A stretch of 33,925 nucleotides of DNA from assembly GCA_944387635.1 (NCBI GenBank), contig CALXFT010000021.1, positions 1 to 33,925 on the forward strand. Reading direction: 5' to 3'. Below, one piece after another: positions 23,046 through 31,860 of this stretch (position 1 is the first letter of the stretch; every line of letters starts with the position of its first letter). Below the pieces are notes generated by a model. The model worked only from the letters and a program-made list of their open reading frames with translations, had not been told where the DNA came from and searched no databases. This DNA is from an uncultured Oscillospiraceae bacterium. GTDB lineage: Bacteria > Bacillota > Clostridia > Oscillospirales > Oscillospiraceae. A program made the position numbers and the translations under genes.

Positions 23046-25235
23046 ATGGAAACTTTTGAAGAACACTATGGGGCCATGAAGCAGGCCATCGAGACCCATA
23101 TGCCCAGCGCGGACATGGCGCTCATCGATCAGGCCGTAGACTACGCCAACGTCAAGCATCAATATCAGAAGCGCAAGGACGGTTCCCCCTATATCATCCA
23201 TCCTTTGGCCGTTGCTCAGGTGGTGGCGGAGATGGGCCTGGACCAGGACGCGGTCCTGGGCGCCCTGCTCCACGACTGCATCGAGGATACCGACGCCTCC
23301 CACGAGGACATTGAGCGGCTCTTCGGCTCCACAGTGGCCCAGCTGGTGGAGGGCGTTACCAAACTGACCCGCGCCAACTTCTCCACCTCCGAGCAGGCCC
23401 AGATGGAGAACCTGCGCAAGATGTTCATGGCCATGTCCAAGGACATCCGGGTGGTGCTCATCAAGATCGCCGACCGCCTGCACAACATGCGGACCATGCA
23501 GTACCAGACCCCCGCCAAGCAGATCAGCAAGTGCCAGGAGACCATGGACATCTACGCGCCCCTGGCCCACCGGCTGGGCATGCAGCGGATCAAGTGGGAG
23601 CTGGAAGATCTGTCCATGAAGTACCTGGTCCCCAGAGAATACGAGGAGATCACCAGCTACCTGGACGCCCACAAGGACCAGGACGAGACCTTCATGCGGA
23701 CCATCCAGAGCAAGATCACCCAGCGGCTGACCAGCATGGGCATCCGCAACACCACCTATGGCCGAATTAAACACGTCTACTCCATCTACCGCAAGATGCA
23801 GTCCCAGGGCAAGAGCATCAAGGAGCTCTACGACATCTACGCCTTCCGGGTCATTGTGGACTCCATCCCCGACTGCTACAACGTCTTAGGCCACGTCCAC
23901 GACCTGTTCAACCCGGTACCCGGCCGGTTTAAGGACTATATCTCCACCCCTAAGCCCAACATGTACCAGTCCCTGCACACCACGGTCATCGGCACCCAGG
24001 GCATCCCCTTCGAGATTCAGATCCGGACCTGGGAAATGCACGAAACCGCCGAATACGGCATTGCCGCCCACTGGAAGTACAAGCAGGGCTCCGGCGCAGG
24101 CAGCGAGAAGGACTTCGAGTGGGTCCGCCGGCTCCTGGAGAGCCAGCAGGATTCGGACACAGAAGAGTTCGTCCAGTCCATGAAGATCGACATGTTTGAC
24201 GACGAGGTCTTCGTCTACACCCCCAAAGGCCGGATCGTGTCCCTGCCCGCCGACTCCACCCCCATCGACTTCGCCTATGCCATCCACTCCGGCGTGGGCA
24301 ACGCCATGATCGGCGCCAAGATCAACAACCGCATCGCCAACATCGACACCAAGCTGAAAAACGGCGACATTGTGGAGATCCTGACCTCCAAGTCCGCCAA
24401 GGGTCCCAGCCGGGACTGGCTGACCATCTGTAAGTCCAACCAGGCCCGGACCAAGATCAAGCAGTGGTTCAAGAAGGAAAAGCGTGAGGAGAACATCGTC
24501 CACGGCCGCGCCGCCTTCGAGGCGGAGATGAAGCGGGAGGGCCTGGCCATCAGCGCCCTGGACGATCCGGAAGTGGAGACCCAGGTGCTGAAGAAGCTGT
24601 CCTCCTTCGACAGCTGGGATGACATGTACGCCGCCATCGGCTATGGAGGCCTCACCGCCTCCAAGGCCGTGGGCCGGGTCCGGGATACCATAATACGGAT
24701 TCAGAAGGCCCAGAACGCGGAGAGGCAGAATCCCCTGCGCATGCGGCCCGATGACGAGACCGCCCTGCGCAACCGCCACGCCGTCAGCGGCGTCATTGTG
24801 GAAGACATTGACTCGTGCATGATTAAGTTCGCCAAGTGCTGCACCCCGGTCCCCGGCGACGCCATTGTGGGCTTCATCACCAAGGGCTACGGAGTCAGCG
24901 TCCACCGGGCGGACTGCCCCAATGCCGCCAACCGGAACGATCCCCGGCAGGCAGCCCGCTGGGTCCGGGTCCGCTGGGCCGCCGAGGAGGCCCAGCCCTT
25001 TGACACCACCCTGGAGCTGGACTGCATCACCAGAGACGGCCTGCTCCTGGACGTGGCCACGGTCATGACCACCTCCCGGGTCCGGGTGAAGGAGCTCTAC
25101 GGCAAGGACCTGCCCGGCGGCCGCAGCACCTTCACTGTCCGCTTCGAGGTCCGGGACGTGGCCGAACTGGAGACCATCCGCAAGAAACTGTTGAACATCC
25201 GGGATGTCATCGGCTCCCGGCGGGGTCAGAACTGA
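23046..25235 (+). CDS. rel: Bifunctional (p)ppGpp synthetase/hydrolase, RelA/SpoT family
   Basis: Makes and degrades the stringent-response alarmone. 729 residues with the long-RSH layout: HD hydrolase domain (LLHDCIEDTD, H76-D77 and E80-D81; ADRLHNMRT, D143), synthetase domain (YDIYAFRV at 262-269; GRFKDYI with the RxKD charge type at 294-297 expected of bifunctional enzymes; TPKPNMYQSLH 301-311), TGS domain (about 380-450), a zinc-finger/RIS segment with KCCTPVPGD, and a C-terminal ACT domain (about 650-729). All key residues for both activities are present. It follows recJ closely and shares its transcript. Confidence 0.95.
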   Translation: METFEEHYGAMKQAIETHMPSADMALIDQAVDYANVKHQYQKRKDGSPYIIHPLAVAQVVAEMGLDQDAVLGALLHDCIEDTDASHEDIERLFGSTVAQLVEGVTKLTRANFSTSEQAQMENLRKMFMAMSKDIRVVLIKIADRLHNMRTMQYQTPAKQISKCQETMDIYAPLAHRLGMQRIKWELEDLSMKYLVPREYEEITSYLDAHKDQDETFMRTIQSKITQRLTSMGIRNTTYGRIKHVYSIYRKMQSQGKSIKELYDIYAFRVIVDSIPDCYNVLGHVHDLFNPVPGRFKDYISTPKPNMYQSLHTTVIGTQGIPFEIQIRTWEMHETAEYGIAAHWKYKQGSGAGSEKDFEWVRRLLESQQDSDTEEFVQSMKIDMFDDEVFVYTPKGRIVSLPADSTPIDFAYAIHSGVGNAMIGAKINNRIANIDTKLKNGDIVEILTSKSAKGPSRDWLTICKSNQARTKIKQWFKKEKREENIVHGRAAFEAEMKREGLAISALDDPEVETQVLKKLSSFDSWDDMYAAIGYGGLTASKAVGRVRDTIIRIQKAQNAERQNPLRMRPDDETALRNRHAVSGVIVEDIDSCMIKFAKCCTPVPGDAIVGFITKGYGVSVHRADCPNAANRNDPRQAARWVRVRWAAEEAQPFDTTLELDCITRDGLLLDVATVMTTSRVRVKELYGKDLPGGRSTFTVRFEVRDVAELETIRKKLLNIRDVIGSRRGQN

Positions 25236-25252
25236 TCAGGAGGTATATCACA

Positions 25253-25486
25253 ATGATGGAAAAAATCAAATTTCTCTGGAAGTCCTGGGACCGGAACATT
25301 TCGGTCAACCAGCGTCAGCTGATTCTGGGAGTGGCCGCCTGCACCCTGGCCGCCCTGGCCGCGGGCCTGCTCCTCAGCCCCAAGCGCTCCACGGTCATCG
25401 GCAGCTACAATACTGGCAGCGGCGCAGCCGCCGGCGACTGCGGGGACGTCCCGCCCCCGGACTGCGAAGACCCCCTGGGGGTGTGA
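25253..25486 (+). CDS. Small single-pass membrane protein of unknown function
   Basis: 77 residues, not recognised. A basic N-terminus (KIKFLWKSWDRN) is followed by one membrane helix (about residues 23-43, QLILGVAACTLAALAAGLLL) and a short outside tail rich in Gly, Ser, Pro and acidic residues with two Cys (GDCGDVPPPDCEDP). A clear AGGAGG precedes the ATG ATG pair, and the gene fits tightly between rel (17 bases) and dtd (4 bases), which supports it being real. The second ATG could also be the start. Confidence 0.72.
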   Translation: MMEKIKFLWKSWDRNISVNQRQLILGVAACTLAALAAGLLLSPKRSTVIGSYNTGSGAAAGDCGDVPPPDCEDPLGV

Positions 25487-25490
25487 GCCT

Positions 25491-25958
25491 ATGCGGGCTG
25501 TATTGACAAGAGTATCCTCCGCCTCCGTCACCATTGACGGAGAAACGGTGGGCAAAATCGGCAGGGGCTTTCTCATTCTCCTGGGCGTCGGCCCCGGCGA
25601 CACCTCCCGGGAGTGCCGCTATCTGGCGGAGAAGGCCCTGGGCCTGCGGATCTTCACCGATGAAAACGACAAAATGAACTTAGGCCTGGACGCCGTGGAC
25701 GGACAGGTGCTGGTGGTCAGCCAGTTCACCCTCTACGGCAGCTGCCGCAAGGGCCGCCGTCCCAGCTTTACCGACGCCGCGCCGCCGGAGCTGGGAGAGC
25801 GGCTGTATGAAGAATTTCTGGAGCACTGCGCCCGGCTGGGGTATCCGCCCCAGCACGGCCGCTTCGGCGCGTCCATGGAGGTGGCCTCCGTCAACGACGG
25901 TCCCGTGACCCTGATCCTGGACACGGACCAGCTGATGGACACCCCCCGGCGAACCTGA
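25491..25958 (+). CDS. dtd: D-aminoacyl-tRNA deacylase
   Basis: Homodimeric proofreading enzyme that frees D-amino acids (and glycine mischarged on tRNA-Ala) from tRNA. 155 residues, usual length about 150. It has the two defining motifs: SQFTLYGSC (77-85) and NDGPVT (135-140), the latter carrying the cross-subunit Gly-cisPro. The ATG follows the small membrane gene closely. Intact. Confidence 0.95.
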   Translation: MRAVLTRVSSASVTIDGETVGKIGRGFLILLGVGPGDTSRECRYLAEKALGLRIFTDENDKMNLGLDAVDGQVLVVSQFTLYGSCRKGRRPSFTDAAPPELGERLYEEFLEHCARLGYPPQHGRFGASMEVASVNDGPVTLILDTDQLMDTPRRT

Positions 25959-25973
25959 ACAGGAGGTCTACCC

Positions 25974-26567
25974 ATGCCCAACATACGCACCCTCCCTCTG
26001 GGAGACTATCAGACCAACTGCTACATCCTCTGGGGCCGGGACAGCAGACGCTGCTGCGTCATCGACCCGGGCTTCCAGCCGGAAGCCGTGGCCCAGACCC
26101 TGAAAGACCTGGGCCTGACCCTGGAGGCCATTTTGCTGACCCACGGCCACTTCGATCATGTGGGCGGCGTAAAGGCCCTGGCCGCGGACACAGGCTGCCT
26201 TGTCTACCTGTGTCCTGAGGACCTGTCCATGCCCCCCATCATCACCGACGGCCCCCTGTACTACACCAATCCTTACGGCGAGGGGGACCGGCTGCACCTG
26301 GCCGGTCTGGACATCTGCGTCCTGCACACCCCGGGCCACACCCCCGGCTCCGTCTGCCTGCTCACCGAAGACGCCCTGTTCTCCGGGGACACGCTCTTCG
26401 CCGGCAGCTGCGGCCGCACGGACCTGCCCGGCGGCGACTGGAACACCATCCGCGCCTCCCTGGCCCGGCTGGCAGCCCTGGAAGGGGACTTCCGGGTCTA
26501 TCCCGGCCACGGCAATGCCACCTCTCTGGCATATGAGCGGCGGTACAACCCCTACATGGGAGCGTAA
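25974..26567 (+). CDS. MBL-fold metallo-hydrolase, glyoxalase II-like
   Basis: Cytoplasmic metallo-beta-lactamase-fold hydrolase, 197 residues. Zinc motifs are complete: THGHFDHVGG (56-65), HTPGHTPGS (third His, about 121-129), FSGDTLF (Asp bridge) and YPGHGNAT (last His). This short single-domain type is common next to dtd and hemZ in Clostridia. It may hydrolyse thioesters such as hydroxyacylglutathione-like or other small substrates; the true one is unknown. AGGAGG precedes the ATG. Confidence 0.9.
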   Translation: MPNIRTLPLGDYQTNCYILWGRDSRRCCVIDPGFQPEAVAQTLKDLGLTLEAILLTHGHFDHVGGVKALAADTGCLVYLCPEDLSMPPIITDGPLYYTNPYGEGDRLHLAGLDICVLHTPGHTPGSVCLLTEDALFSGDTLFAGSCGRTDLPGGDWNTIRASLARLAALEGDFRVYPGHGNATSLAYERRYNPYMGA

Positions 26568-26569
26568 GC

Positions 26570-28015
26570 ATGAAATTGACACTGATCGGTCATGACGACC
26601 GTTACGCGGTGGAACAGCTGCAAATGGCCCTGTTCCCCGACGACACCTCCGCGGAAGCGGTCAGCACCCTCCACCGGGGGGACACCTGGCTCACCGCCAC
26701 CACAAAAATCACCCTCAACGGCCGGACCGTCACCCGAAGCCGCCGCCTCCGGGCGGACCGGGAGACTGTCCGGCTCCGCCGCCGCTGCCTGCAGCAGAGC
26801 TACTACCTGGCGGCCCTGGAGTTCCTGCCTAAGCCTCCCGCCTGGGGCGCCCTGGCCGGAGTCCGGCCCACCAAGCTCACCACCAAGCATCTGCTGGAGG
26901 GCGGCACCCCCGCCTCGGCCGGGAAGATGCTGGCGGATGTGTACTATGTAACGCCGGACCGGCAGCGGTTGGCCCTGGAGTGCTCGGAATCCACGGTCCG
27001 GGCCGCGGGGCTGCTGGAGCCGGGGGACCTGTCCGTCTATGTGGGCACCCCCTTCTGCCCCACCCGCTGCACCTATTGCAGCTTCGTCAGCCGGACCATC
27101 GGCAAGAAGACGGAGCTGCTGGAGCCCTACCTGGAGGCCCTGTTTCAGGAGATTGCCCTCACCGGCGACCTGCTGAAAGCCTCCGGGCGGCATGTGCGGA
27201 CCCTGTACATCGGCGGCGGCACCCCCACCACCCTGTCCACCCCCCAGATGGCCCGGCTCCTGGAGGCCATCGGCAATGCCTTCGACCTGTCCCGGTGCCT
27301 GGAGTTTACGGTGGAGGGCGGACGCCCCGACACCCTGGACTTGGAAAAGCTCCGGGCCATCCGCAGCCATGGGGCGGACCGGATGAGCATCAACCCCCAG
27401 ACCATGGAGGACGCCGTCCTGCGCGCCTGCGGCCGTCCCCACAAAAGCGGCGACGTCCTCCGGGCCTATGACCAGGCCGTGGCGGCGGGCTTCCGTGCCG
27501 TGAACATGGACCTGATCGCCGGCCTGCCCCGGGACAGCTTCGACGGTTTCCGCCGCTCTCTGGAATCCGTGGCCGCTCTGAGACCCGCCAACATCACCGT
27601 CCACACTCTGGCCCTGAAGAAGGGCGCGGACCTGTTTGAGCGGCGTGAGGATCTGCCCACCGCCGAACAGGTGCGGGCCATGGTAGACTGGTCCTCGGAC
27701 ACCCTTCGGGCCTTGGGCTACAAGCCCTACTATCTGTACCGCCAGAAATACATGTCCGGCAGCTTCGAAAACACCGGCTGGAGCCGGGACGGTCTGGACT
27801 GCCTGTACAACATCTACATGATGGAGGAGGTCCACACCATCTTGTCCCTGGGAGGCGGCGGCATGAACAAGCTCAACTTCCCCGACGGCTCACTGCGCCG
27901 GTTCCACAACCCCAAATTCCCCGAGCAGTACATCGAAATGCTCGACACCGTTCTGCGGCAGAAGCGGGAACTCTTCGCTCTGATGGACGCCCCCGCCTGC
28001 GCCAACCAGTCATGA
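26570..28015 (+). CDS. hemZ: Radical SAM coproporphyrinogen III oxidase-like protein HemZ
   Basis: 481 residues, two bases after the MBL gene. The N-terminal third contains GVRPTKLTTKHLLEGG, typical of HemZ; the radical-SAM cluster motif is PFCPTRCTYCSF (C163, C167, C170), followed by YIGGGTPTTLS and the GRPDTLD and DLIAGLP segments of HemN/HemZ proteins. HemZ binds a 4Fe-4S cluster and S-adenosylmethionine and is annotated as oxygen-independent coproporphyrinogen dehydrogenase, but many HemN-like paralogues have other roles, and no further haem genes are in the window. Confidence 0.9.
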   Translation: MKLTLIGHDDRYAVEQLQMALFPDDTSAEAVSTLHRGDTWLTATTKITLNGRTVTRSRRLRADRETVRLRRRCLQQSYYLAALEFLPKPPAWGALAGVRPTKLTTKHLLEGGTPASAGKMLADVYYVTPDRQRLALECSESTVRAAGLLEPGDLSVYVGTPFCPTRCTYCSFVSRTIGKKTELLEPYLEALFQEIALTGDLLKASGRHVRTLYIGGGTPTTLSTPQMARLLEAIGNAFDLSRCLEFTVEGGRPDTLDLEKLRAIRSHGADRMSINPQTMEDAVLRACGRPHKSGDVLRAYDQAVAAGFRAVNMDLIAGLPRDSFDGFRRSLESVAALRPANITVHTLALKKGADLFERREDLPTAEQVRAMVDWSSDTLRALGYKPYYLYRQKYMSGSFENTGWSRDGLDCLYNIYMMEEVHTILSLGGGGMNKLNFPDGSLRRFHNPKFPEQYIEMLDTVLRQKRELFALMDAPACANQS

Positions 28016-29346
28016 AAGGAAGTAACCCTTTGGATATCCTGATCTCCAACGTCACCGCCGTGACCATGAACCCCCAGATGGACGTGATCTTCGGCGCGTA
28101 CATCGGCATTGAGGACGGCAAAATCGTCTCCATCGAGAAAAAGCCCCCCGCCCAGGCCCCCAAGACCATCGTCGACGGCACGGGCATGGTGGCCATTCCC
28201 GGCCTGATCAACTGCCACACCCACCTGGCCACCTCCGTCCTGCGGGGCAGCCTGGACGACCTGAGCAACACCCAGGCTCTCCAGGGCCTTCTGCAGAAGG
28301 AGGCGAAGATGGACTCCCGCTGCGCCAAGGCGGCGGCACTGCTGTCCATTGCCGAATGCCTGCGCTTTGGCGTCACCAGCGTATCGGACCTTTACTACTA
28401 CCCCAACGCCACCGCCGAGGCCGCGGCCCAGTCCGGCATCAAGGCCAATCTGTCCCTGTCCAGCTACCGCTTCATCGACGCCAGCGAGGACTTCGACTTC
28501 GACACCGACGAGCAGTGCCGGGAGCTGGTCCGGGTGACGGAAAAATGGAACGGCTATGACAGCGGCCGCATTCGAATTGACGCCGGCATCTACGCCGAGT
28601 ACACCAGCAACTACAAGCTCTGGGAGGGCCTGGTGGGCTACGCCGTGGAGCAGGGCCTGGGCATGCAGCTGCACCTGGCCCAGACCCGGGAGGAGGCCGA
28701 CTCCTGCCTGGACCGGACCGGCATGGGTCCGGGAGAGCTGCTGTACTGCCACGGCCTGTTCAATGTCCCCGCCGTCGCCGCCGGATGTACATATCTGAGC
28801 GACGATGAGCGTAAACTACTTGGTAAGAAGAAGGTTACGGCTGTGGCCACGCCCCTGGCGTCCTGCAAGAGCGGCCTGGCCTCCACCCCCATCGCCCAAT
28901 GTCTGAAATCGGGCATGAACGTGGCTCTGGGTACCGGCGGCGCCATCGAGTCCGGCAACCTGGACATGTTCGAGGCCATGCGTTGGGCCGCCATGGACGC
29001 CCGCCGCCTGGGGGAGGACCCCTCTGCCCTGCCCTCCGCCGCCGCCCTGATGATGGCCACCGTCACCGGCGCCCGAGCCCAGGGCCGGGCCGGGGAGTGC
29101 GGCATGCTCCAGGTGGGCATGGACGCGGACCTGGCCCTGGTGGACTTCTCCGCCCCCCACCTGATTCCCTGCCACAATGTGCTCAACGGTCTTGTCTGGT
29201 CTGCCAAGGGCGGCGACGTGGCCATGACCATGGTCCGGGGCCGGATCCTCTACCGGAACGGCCAGTTCCCCACCATCGACTTAAATGAAGTGGTCCGGGA
29301 ACTGACCGAGTACGCCATTCCCCGCCTGTTCGAGGATGCCAAATAA
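28012..29346 (+). CDS. Amidohydrolase-family protein resembling MTA/SAH deaminase, active site degenerate
   Basis: 444 residues with the amidohydrolase layout of S-adenosylhomocysteine/methylthioadenosine deaminases. The metal pair NCHTH (H69, H71) and the third metal His (QLHLAQT, H221) are kept. Expected residues are missing elsewhere: the catalytic Glu after that His is Gln (Q224), the deaminase His of AHC.(H/W)L is Gly (G258 in AAGCTYL), the HNP...SNLKL block is ATPLASCKS, and the metal Asp of LGTDGA is Gly (G309 in LGTGGA). The ORF is full length and undamaged, so loss of deaminase chemistry is not due to frame decay. The ATG overlaps the hemZ stop (ATGA); a TTG at 28030 with AAAGGAAG upstream is the alternative start. 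Function unknown; a binding or altered enzyme role is possible. Confidence 0.85.
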   Translation: MKGSNPLDILISNVTAVTMNPQMDVIFGAYIGIEDGKIVSIEKKPPAQAPKTIVDGTGMVAIPGLINCHTHLATSVLRGSLDDLSNTQALQGLLQKEAKMDSRCAKAAALLSIAECLRFGVTSVSDLYYYPNATAEAAAQSGIKANLSLSSYRFIDASEDFDFDTDEQCRELVRVTEKWNGYDSGRIRIDAGIYAEYTSNYKLWEGLVGYAVEQGLGMQLHLAQTREEADSCLDRTGMGPGELLYCHGLFNVPAVAAGCTYLSDDERKLLGKKKVTAVATPLASCKSGLASTPIAQCLKSGMNVALGTGGAIESGNLDMFEAMRWAAMDARRLGEDPSALPSAAALMMATVTGARAQGRAGECGMLQVGMDADLALVDFSAPHLIPCHNVLNGLVWSAKGGDVAMTMVRGRILYRNGQFPTIDLNEVVRELTEYAIPRLFEDAK

Positions 29347-29356
29347 GGAGGCGCCC

Positions 29357-30952
29357 ATGTCTGATACCTCAAAACAGCAGAATTTCCTTCAGGGAACCGC
29401 CCTGCTTGCCATGGCCACCGCCATTGTCAAGCTTCTGGGCGCCCTGTACAAGATCCCCCTCAACGCCATCATCGGCGAGCAGGGCTTCGGTTACTTCAAC
29501 ACCGCCTATGAGATCTACAACGTGCTGCTCATGATCTCCACCGCCGGTCTGCCTGTGGCCATGAGCCGGATGATCTCCCAGGCCAACTCCCTGGGCCACT
29601 ACAACCAGGTCCGCCGGATCTACCGCACCGCCCGGGCCATTTTCCTGGGACTGGGCATCACCGGATCGCTGCTGATGACCGTGTTCTGCCGCCAGCTGGC
29701 CGCCTTCCAGAACCAGCCCGACGCCTGGGCCGCCATTGGCTGCCTGGGTCCCTGCGCCCTGTTCATCTGCATCATGAGTGCCTACCGGGGCTTCTTCCAG
29801 GGCCAGAGCAACATGCTCCCCACCTCCGTGTCCCAGGTCCTGGAGGCCGTCATCAAGCTGGCGGTGGGCATGATCGCGGCTCTGGTCTTCCTGAAGCTCT
29901 TTGACAGCATCCCCCTGGCCGCCGGCGGCGGCATTCTGGGCGTCACGGTCAGCTGTCTGGTCTCCTCGGTCTATCTGGCCCGGTGCTTCCACCGAAGCTT
30001 CCCCCAGCTGCCCCAGACCGCGGAGGAGCCCCGCTCCTACGCCGACACCGCCAAGGGCCTGCTGCTCATTGCCGTACCCATCACCATCGGCTCCGCCGGG
30101 CTTCAGATCCTGACCATGCTGGAGACCAAGATCTACATGGGCCAGCTGCTGGACATGGGCTACAGCCAGAGCACAGCGGACACCATGCGGGGCATCTACG
30201 GCATGACCCAGACCATTTACAACATGCCCTGCTCCTTCATCACCCCCATCACCATCAGCATCATCCCGGCCATCACCGCCCAGCTGACCACCTGCAACTA
30301 CGCCCAGGCGAAGGCCACGGAGGAGTCTGCCATCCGGGTCACCGGTCTGGTGGCCGCCCCCTGCGCCGTAGGTCTGGCCGTCATGGCAGGTCCCGTCACC
30401 GCTCTGCTGGGCGGCTATTCCGGGGAGAACCTGGTCCTCGCCACCAAGCTTATGACCATTCTGGGCTTTTCCCTTCTGTTCAACGCCGTGGTCCTGGTCA
30501 CCACCGCCATTATGCAGGCCCACGGCCAGGCAGTCCGCCCGGTAATCAACATGCTCATCGGCGGCGTTCTGAAGCTGGCGGCGGTGTTCATCCTCACGGG
30601 CAACCCGAACATCGGCATTGTAGGCACCCCCATGGGTACCTTCCTGTGCTACTGCGTGATCTCGGTGCTGAACCTGTTCTCCATGCGCACCCTGCTGGAC
30701 CACCCGCCGGCCGTGGCCCGGAACCTGATCCGCTCCTGTCTGGCCGCCGGGGCCATGGGACTGGCAGTGTGGGCCGCCCTTCTGGGGCTGGAGGCCCTGG
30801 GCATTACCAGCAGCCTGATTCTGTGCGCCATTCCCATCGCCCTGGGCGTGGTGGTCTACCTTTTCGCCGCCCTGAAGCTCAAGGCCGTGAAGAAAGAGGA
30901 CTGCATGCTGCTTCCCAAGGGAGAGAAGATTGTCCATCTGCTGAAGCTGTGA
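29357..30952 (+). CDS. MVF-type flippase, SpoVB/polysaccharide biosynthesis family
   Basis: 531-residue polytopic membrane protein with about 14 predicted helices. The first (FLQGTALLAMATAIVKLLGALYKIPL, broken for length, then NAIIGEQGFGYFNTAYEIY) is characteristic of SpoVB/MurJ-like flippases of Firmicutes, which move lipid-linked sugar precursors across the membrane for peptidoglycan, including spore cortex. Length is close to B. subtilis SpoVB (518). The start at 29357 is chosen because AAGGAGG lies seven bases before it; an in-frame ATG at 29336 lies inside the previous gene. Whether it serves sporulation or another glycan cannot be told here. Confidence 0.87.
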   Translation: MSDTSKQQNFLQGTALLAMATAIVKLLGALYKIPLNAIIGEQGFGYFNTAYEIYNVLLMISTAGLPVAMSRMISQANSLGHYNQVRRIYRTARAIFLGLGITGSLLMTVFCRQLAAFQNQPDAWAAIGCLGPCALFICIMSAYRGFFQGQSNMLPTSVSQVLEAVIKLAVGMIAALVFLKLFDSIPLAAGGGILGVTVSCLVSSVYLARCFHRSFPQLPQTAEEPRSYADTAKGLLLIAVPITIGSAGLQILTMLETKIYMGQLLDMGYSQSTADTMRGIYGMTQTIYNMPCSFITPITISIIPAITAQLTTCNYAQAKATEESAIRVTGLVAAPCAVGLAVMAGPVTALLGGYSGENLVLATKLMTILGFSLLFNAVVLVTTAIMQAHGQAVRPVINMLIGGVLKLAAVFILTGNPNIGIVGTPMGTFLCYCVISVLNLFSMRTLLDHPPAVARNLIRSCLAAGAMGLAVWAALLGLEALGITSSLILCAIPIALGVVVYLFAALKLKAVKKEDCMLLPKGEKIVHLLKL

Positions 30953-31015
30953 AGCTCCGCTGCTTAGCCAAATTCTGTTTTTTCTGTACGAATCCGGTTT
31001 TCTCGAAAAATTTGC

Positions 31016-31044
31016 TTGCTTTTTTCCTGTAATTATGTTAATCT
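31016..31044 (+). promoter_or_regulatory. Candidate promoter of hup-rqcP
   Basis: TTGCTT (31016-31021) and TAATCT (31039-31044) are 17 bases apart, about 80 bases before the hup start. The preceding 60 bases after the flippase are AT-rich and contain no clear terminator. Confidence 0.65.
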
Positions 31045-31125
31045 AAATGGCGATTTTTCGACATATCCCCTTCCGTCCGGGCCACCGACGAAGGAGTGCT
31101 TTTTGAGAGGAGACTTTTTAAAATC

Positions 31126-31401
31126 ATGAACAAAACCGAACTGATCGCCGCCGCTGCCGAGAGCTCCGGCATGACCAAGAAGGACACGGAGCGGGTTCTG
31201 AACGCCGCCATCGACACCATCATCTCCGCCCTGACCCAGGGCGAGAAGGTCCAGATCTCCGGCTTCGGATCTTTCGAGACCAAGCATCGGGAGGCCCGCA
31301 CCGGCCGCAACCCCCACACCCGGGAGTCCATTGAGATCCCCGCTACCCGGATTCCCGCCTTCAAGGCCAGCAAGGCTCTGAAGGACACCGTGGCCAAGTA
31401 A
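31126..31401 (+). CDS. hup: HU-family DNA-binding protein
   Basis: Histone-like nucleoid protein that bends DNA as a dimer. 91 residues, the usual length. Typical features are MNKTELIAAAAE at the start, the EKVQISGFGSFETKHREAR beta-arm base (about 40-58) and GRNPHTRESIEIPATRIPAFKA, which carries the DNA-intercalating proline and arm. MNK is the family start; an in-frame TTG/ATG extension to 31096 is not used. The ribosome binding site AGGAG is about 13 bases upstream, a little far. Followed five bases later by rqcP. Confidence 0.95.
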   Translation: MNKTELIAAAAESSGMTKKDTERVLNAAIDTIISALTQGEKVQISGFGSFETKHREARTGRNPHTRESIEIPATRIPAFKASKALKDTVAK

Positions 31402-31405
31402 ATCC

Positions 31406-31645
31406 ATGCGGCTGGATAAATATCTGAAGGTCTCCCGGCTCATCAAGCGGCGCACCGTGGCCAACGAGGCCTGCGACAACGGCCGCATCCGCGTCAACGG
31501 CCGGACCGTAAAGGCCAGCTACGATGTGAAGACCGGCGACCGGATCGAGATCGCCATGGGTACCCGGACGGTGGCCGTGGAGGTGTTGCAGGTGGCCGAG
31601 GCCGTCCGCAAGGACGACGCCTGCGCCATGTACAAGGAGCTGTAA
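31406..31645 (+). CDS. rqcP: S4-domain RNA-binding protein RqcP
   Basis: 79-residue S4-domain protein (YabO/Hsp15 type). MRLDKYLKVSRLIKRRTVANEACDNG and the VNGRTVKASYDVKTGDRIEI region (both cut here) form the S4 fold that binds 23S rRNA and tRNA. RqcP supports C-terminal alanine tailing on stalled 60S subunits in ribosome quality control. The pairing hup-rqcP is common in Firmicutes; here yabP/yabQ do not follow, and pgi is next. It is ended by an intrinsic terminator. Confidence 0.9.
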   Translation: MRLDKYLKVSRLIKRRTVANEACDNGRIRVNGRTVKASYDVKTGDRIEIAMGTRTVAVEVLQVAEAVRKDDACAMYKEL

Positions 31646-31664
31646 GCGCTCACCCAGGTTTTTC

Positions 31665-31701
31665 ATCCCCGACGGGTCCACCCGGCGGGGATTATTTTTT
31701 T
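31665..31701 (+). terminator. Terminator after hup-rqcP
   Basis: ATCCCCG (31665-31671) pairs with CGGGGAT (31686-31692), with an inner CGGG/CCCG helix and one mismatch; a T-run follows at 31695-31701. Confidence 0.88.
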
Positions 31702-31708
31702 CTGGCAC

Positions 31709-31737
31709 TTGCGTTTGGGCGGATTGTGCGGTAAAAT
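31709..31737 (+). promoter_or_regulatory. Promoter of pgi
   Basis: TTGCGT (31709-31714) and TAAAAT (31732-31737) are 17 bases apart. Initiation near 31744 gives a leader of about 115 bases. Confidence 0.75.
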
Positions 31738-31860
31738 GAATGCAGATACACCCGGAGGGTCTTTCCGCCCATTCTCGCCATCTTCCCACGGGGACCGCCG
31801 GGTGCGTGTCGGACGAAAAAACCGACACATCAGCAAAATAGGAAAGGATGTGTTCCGAAA
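31738..31860 (+). other. Long pgi leader with possible structure
   Basis: ACCCGG near 31749 can pair with CCGGGT near 31798, enclosing about 45 bases, and GTGTCGG (31806-31812) pairs with CCGACAC (31822-31828). No T-run follows either helix, and I do not recognise a known riboswitch class. AAAGGA lies about 12 bases before the pgi ATG. Confidence 0.45.
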
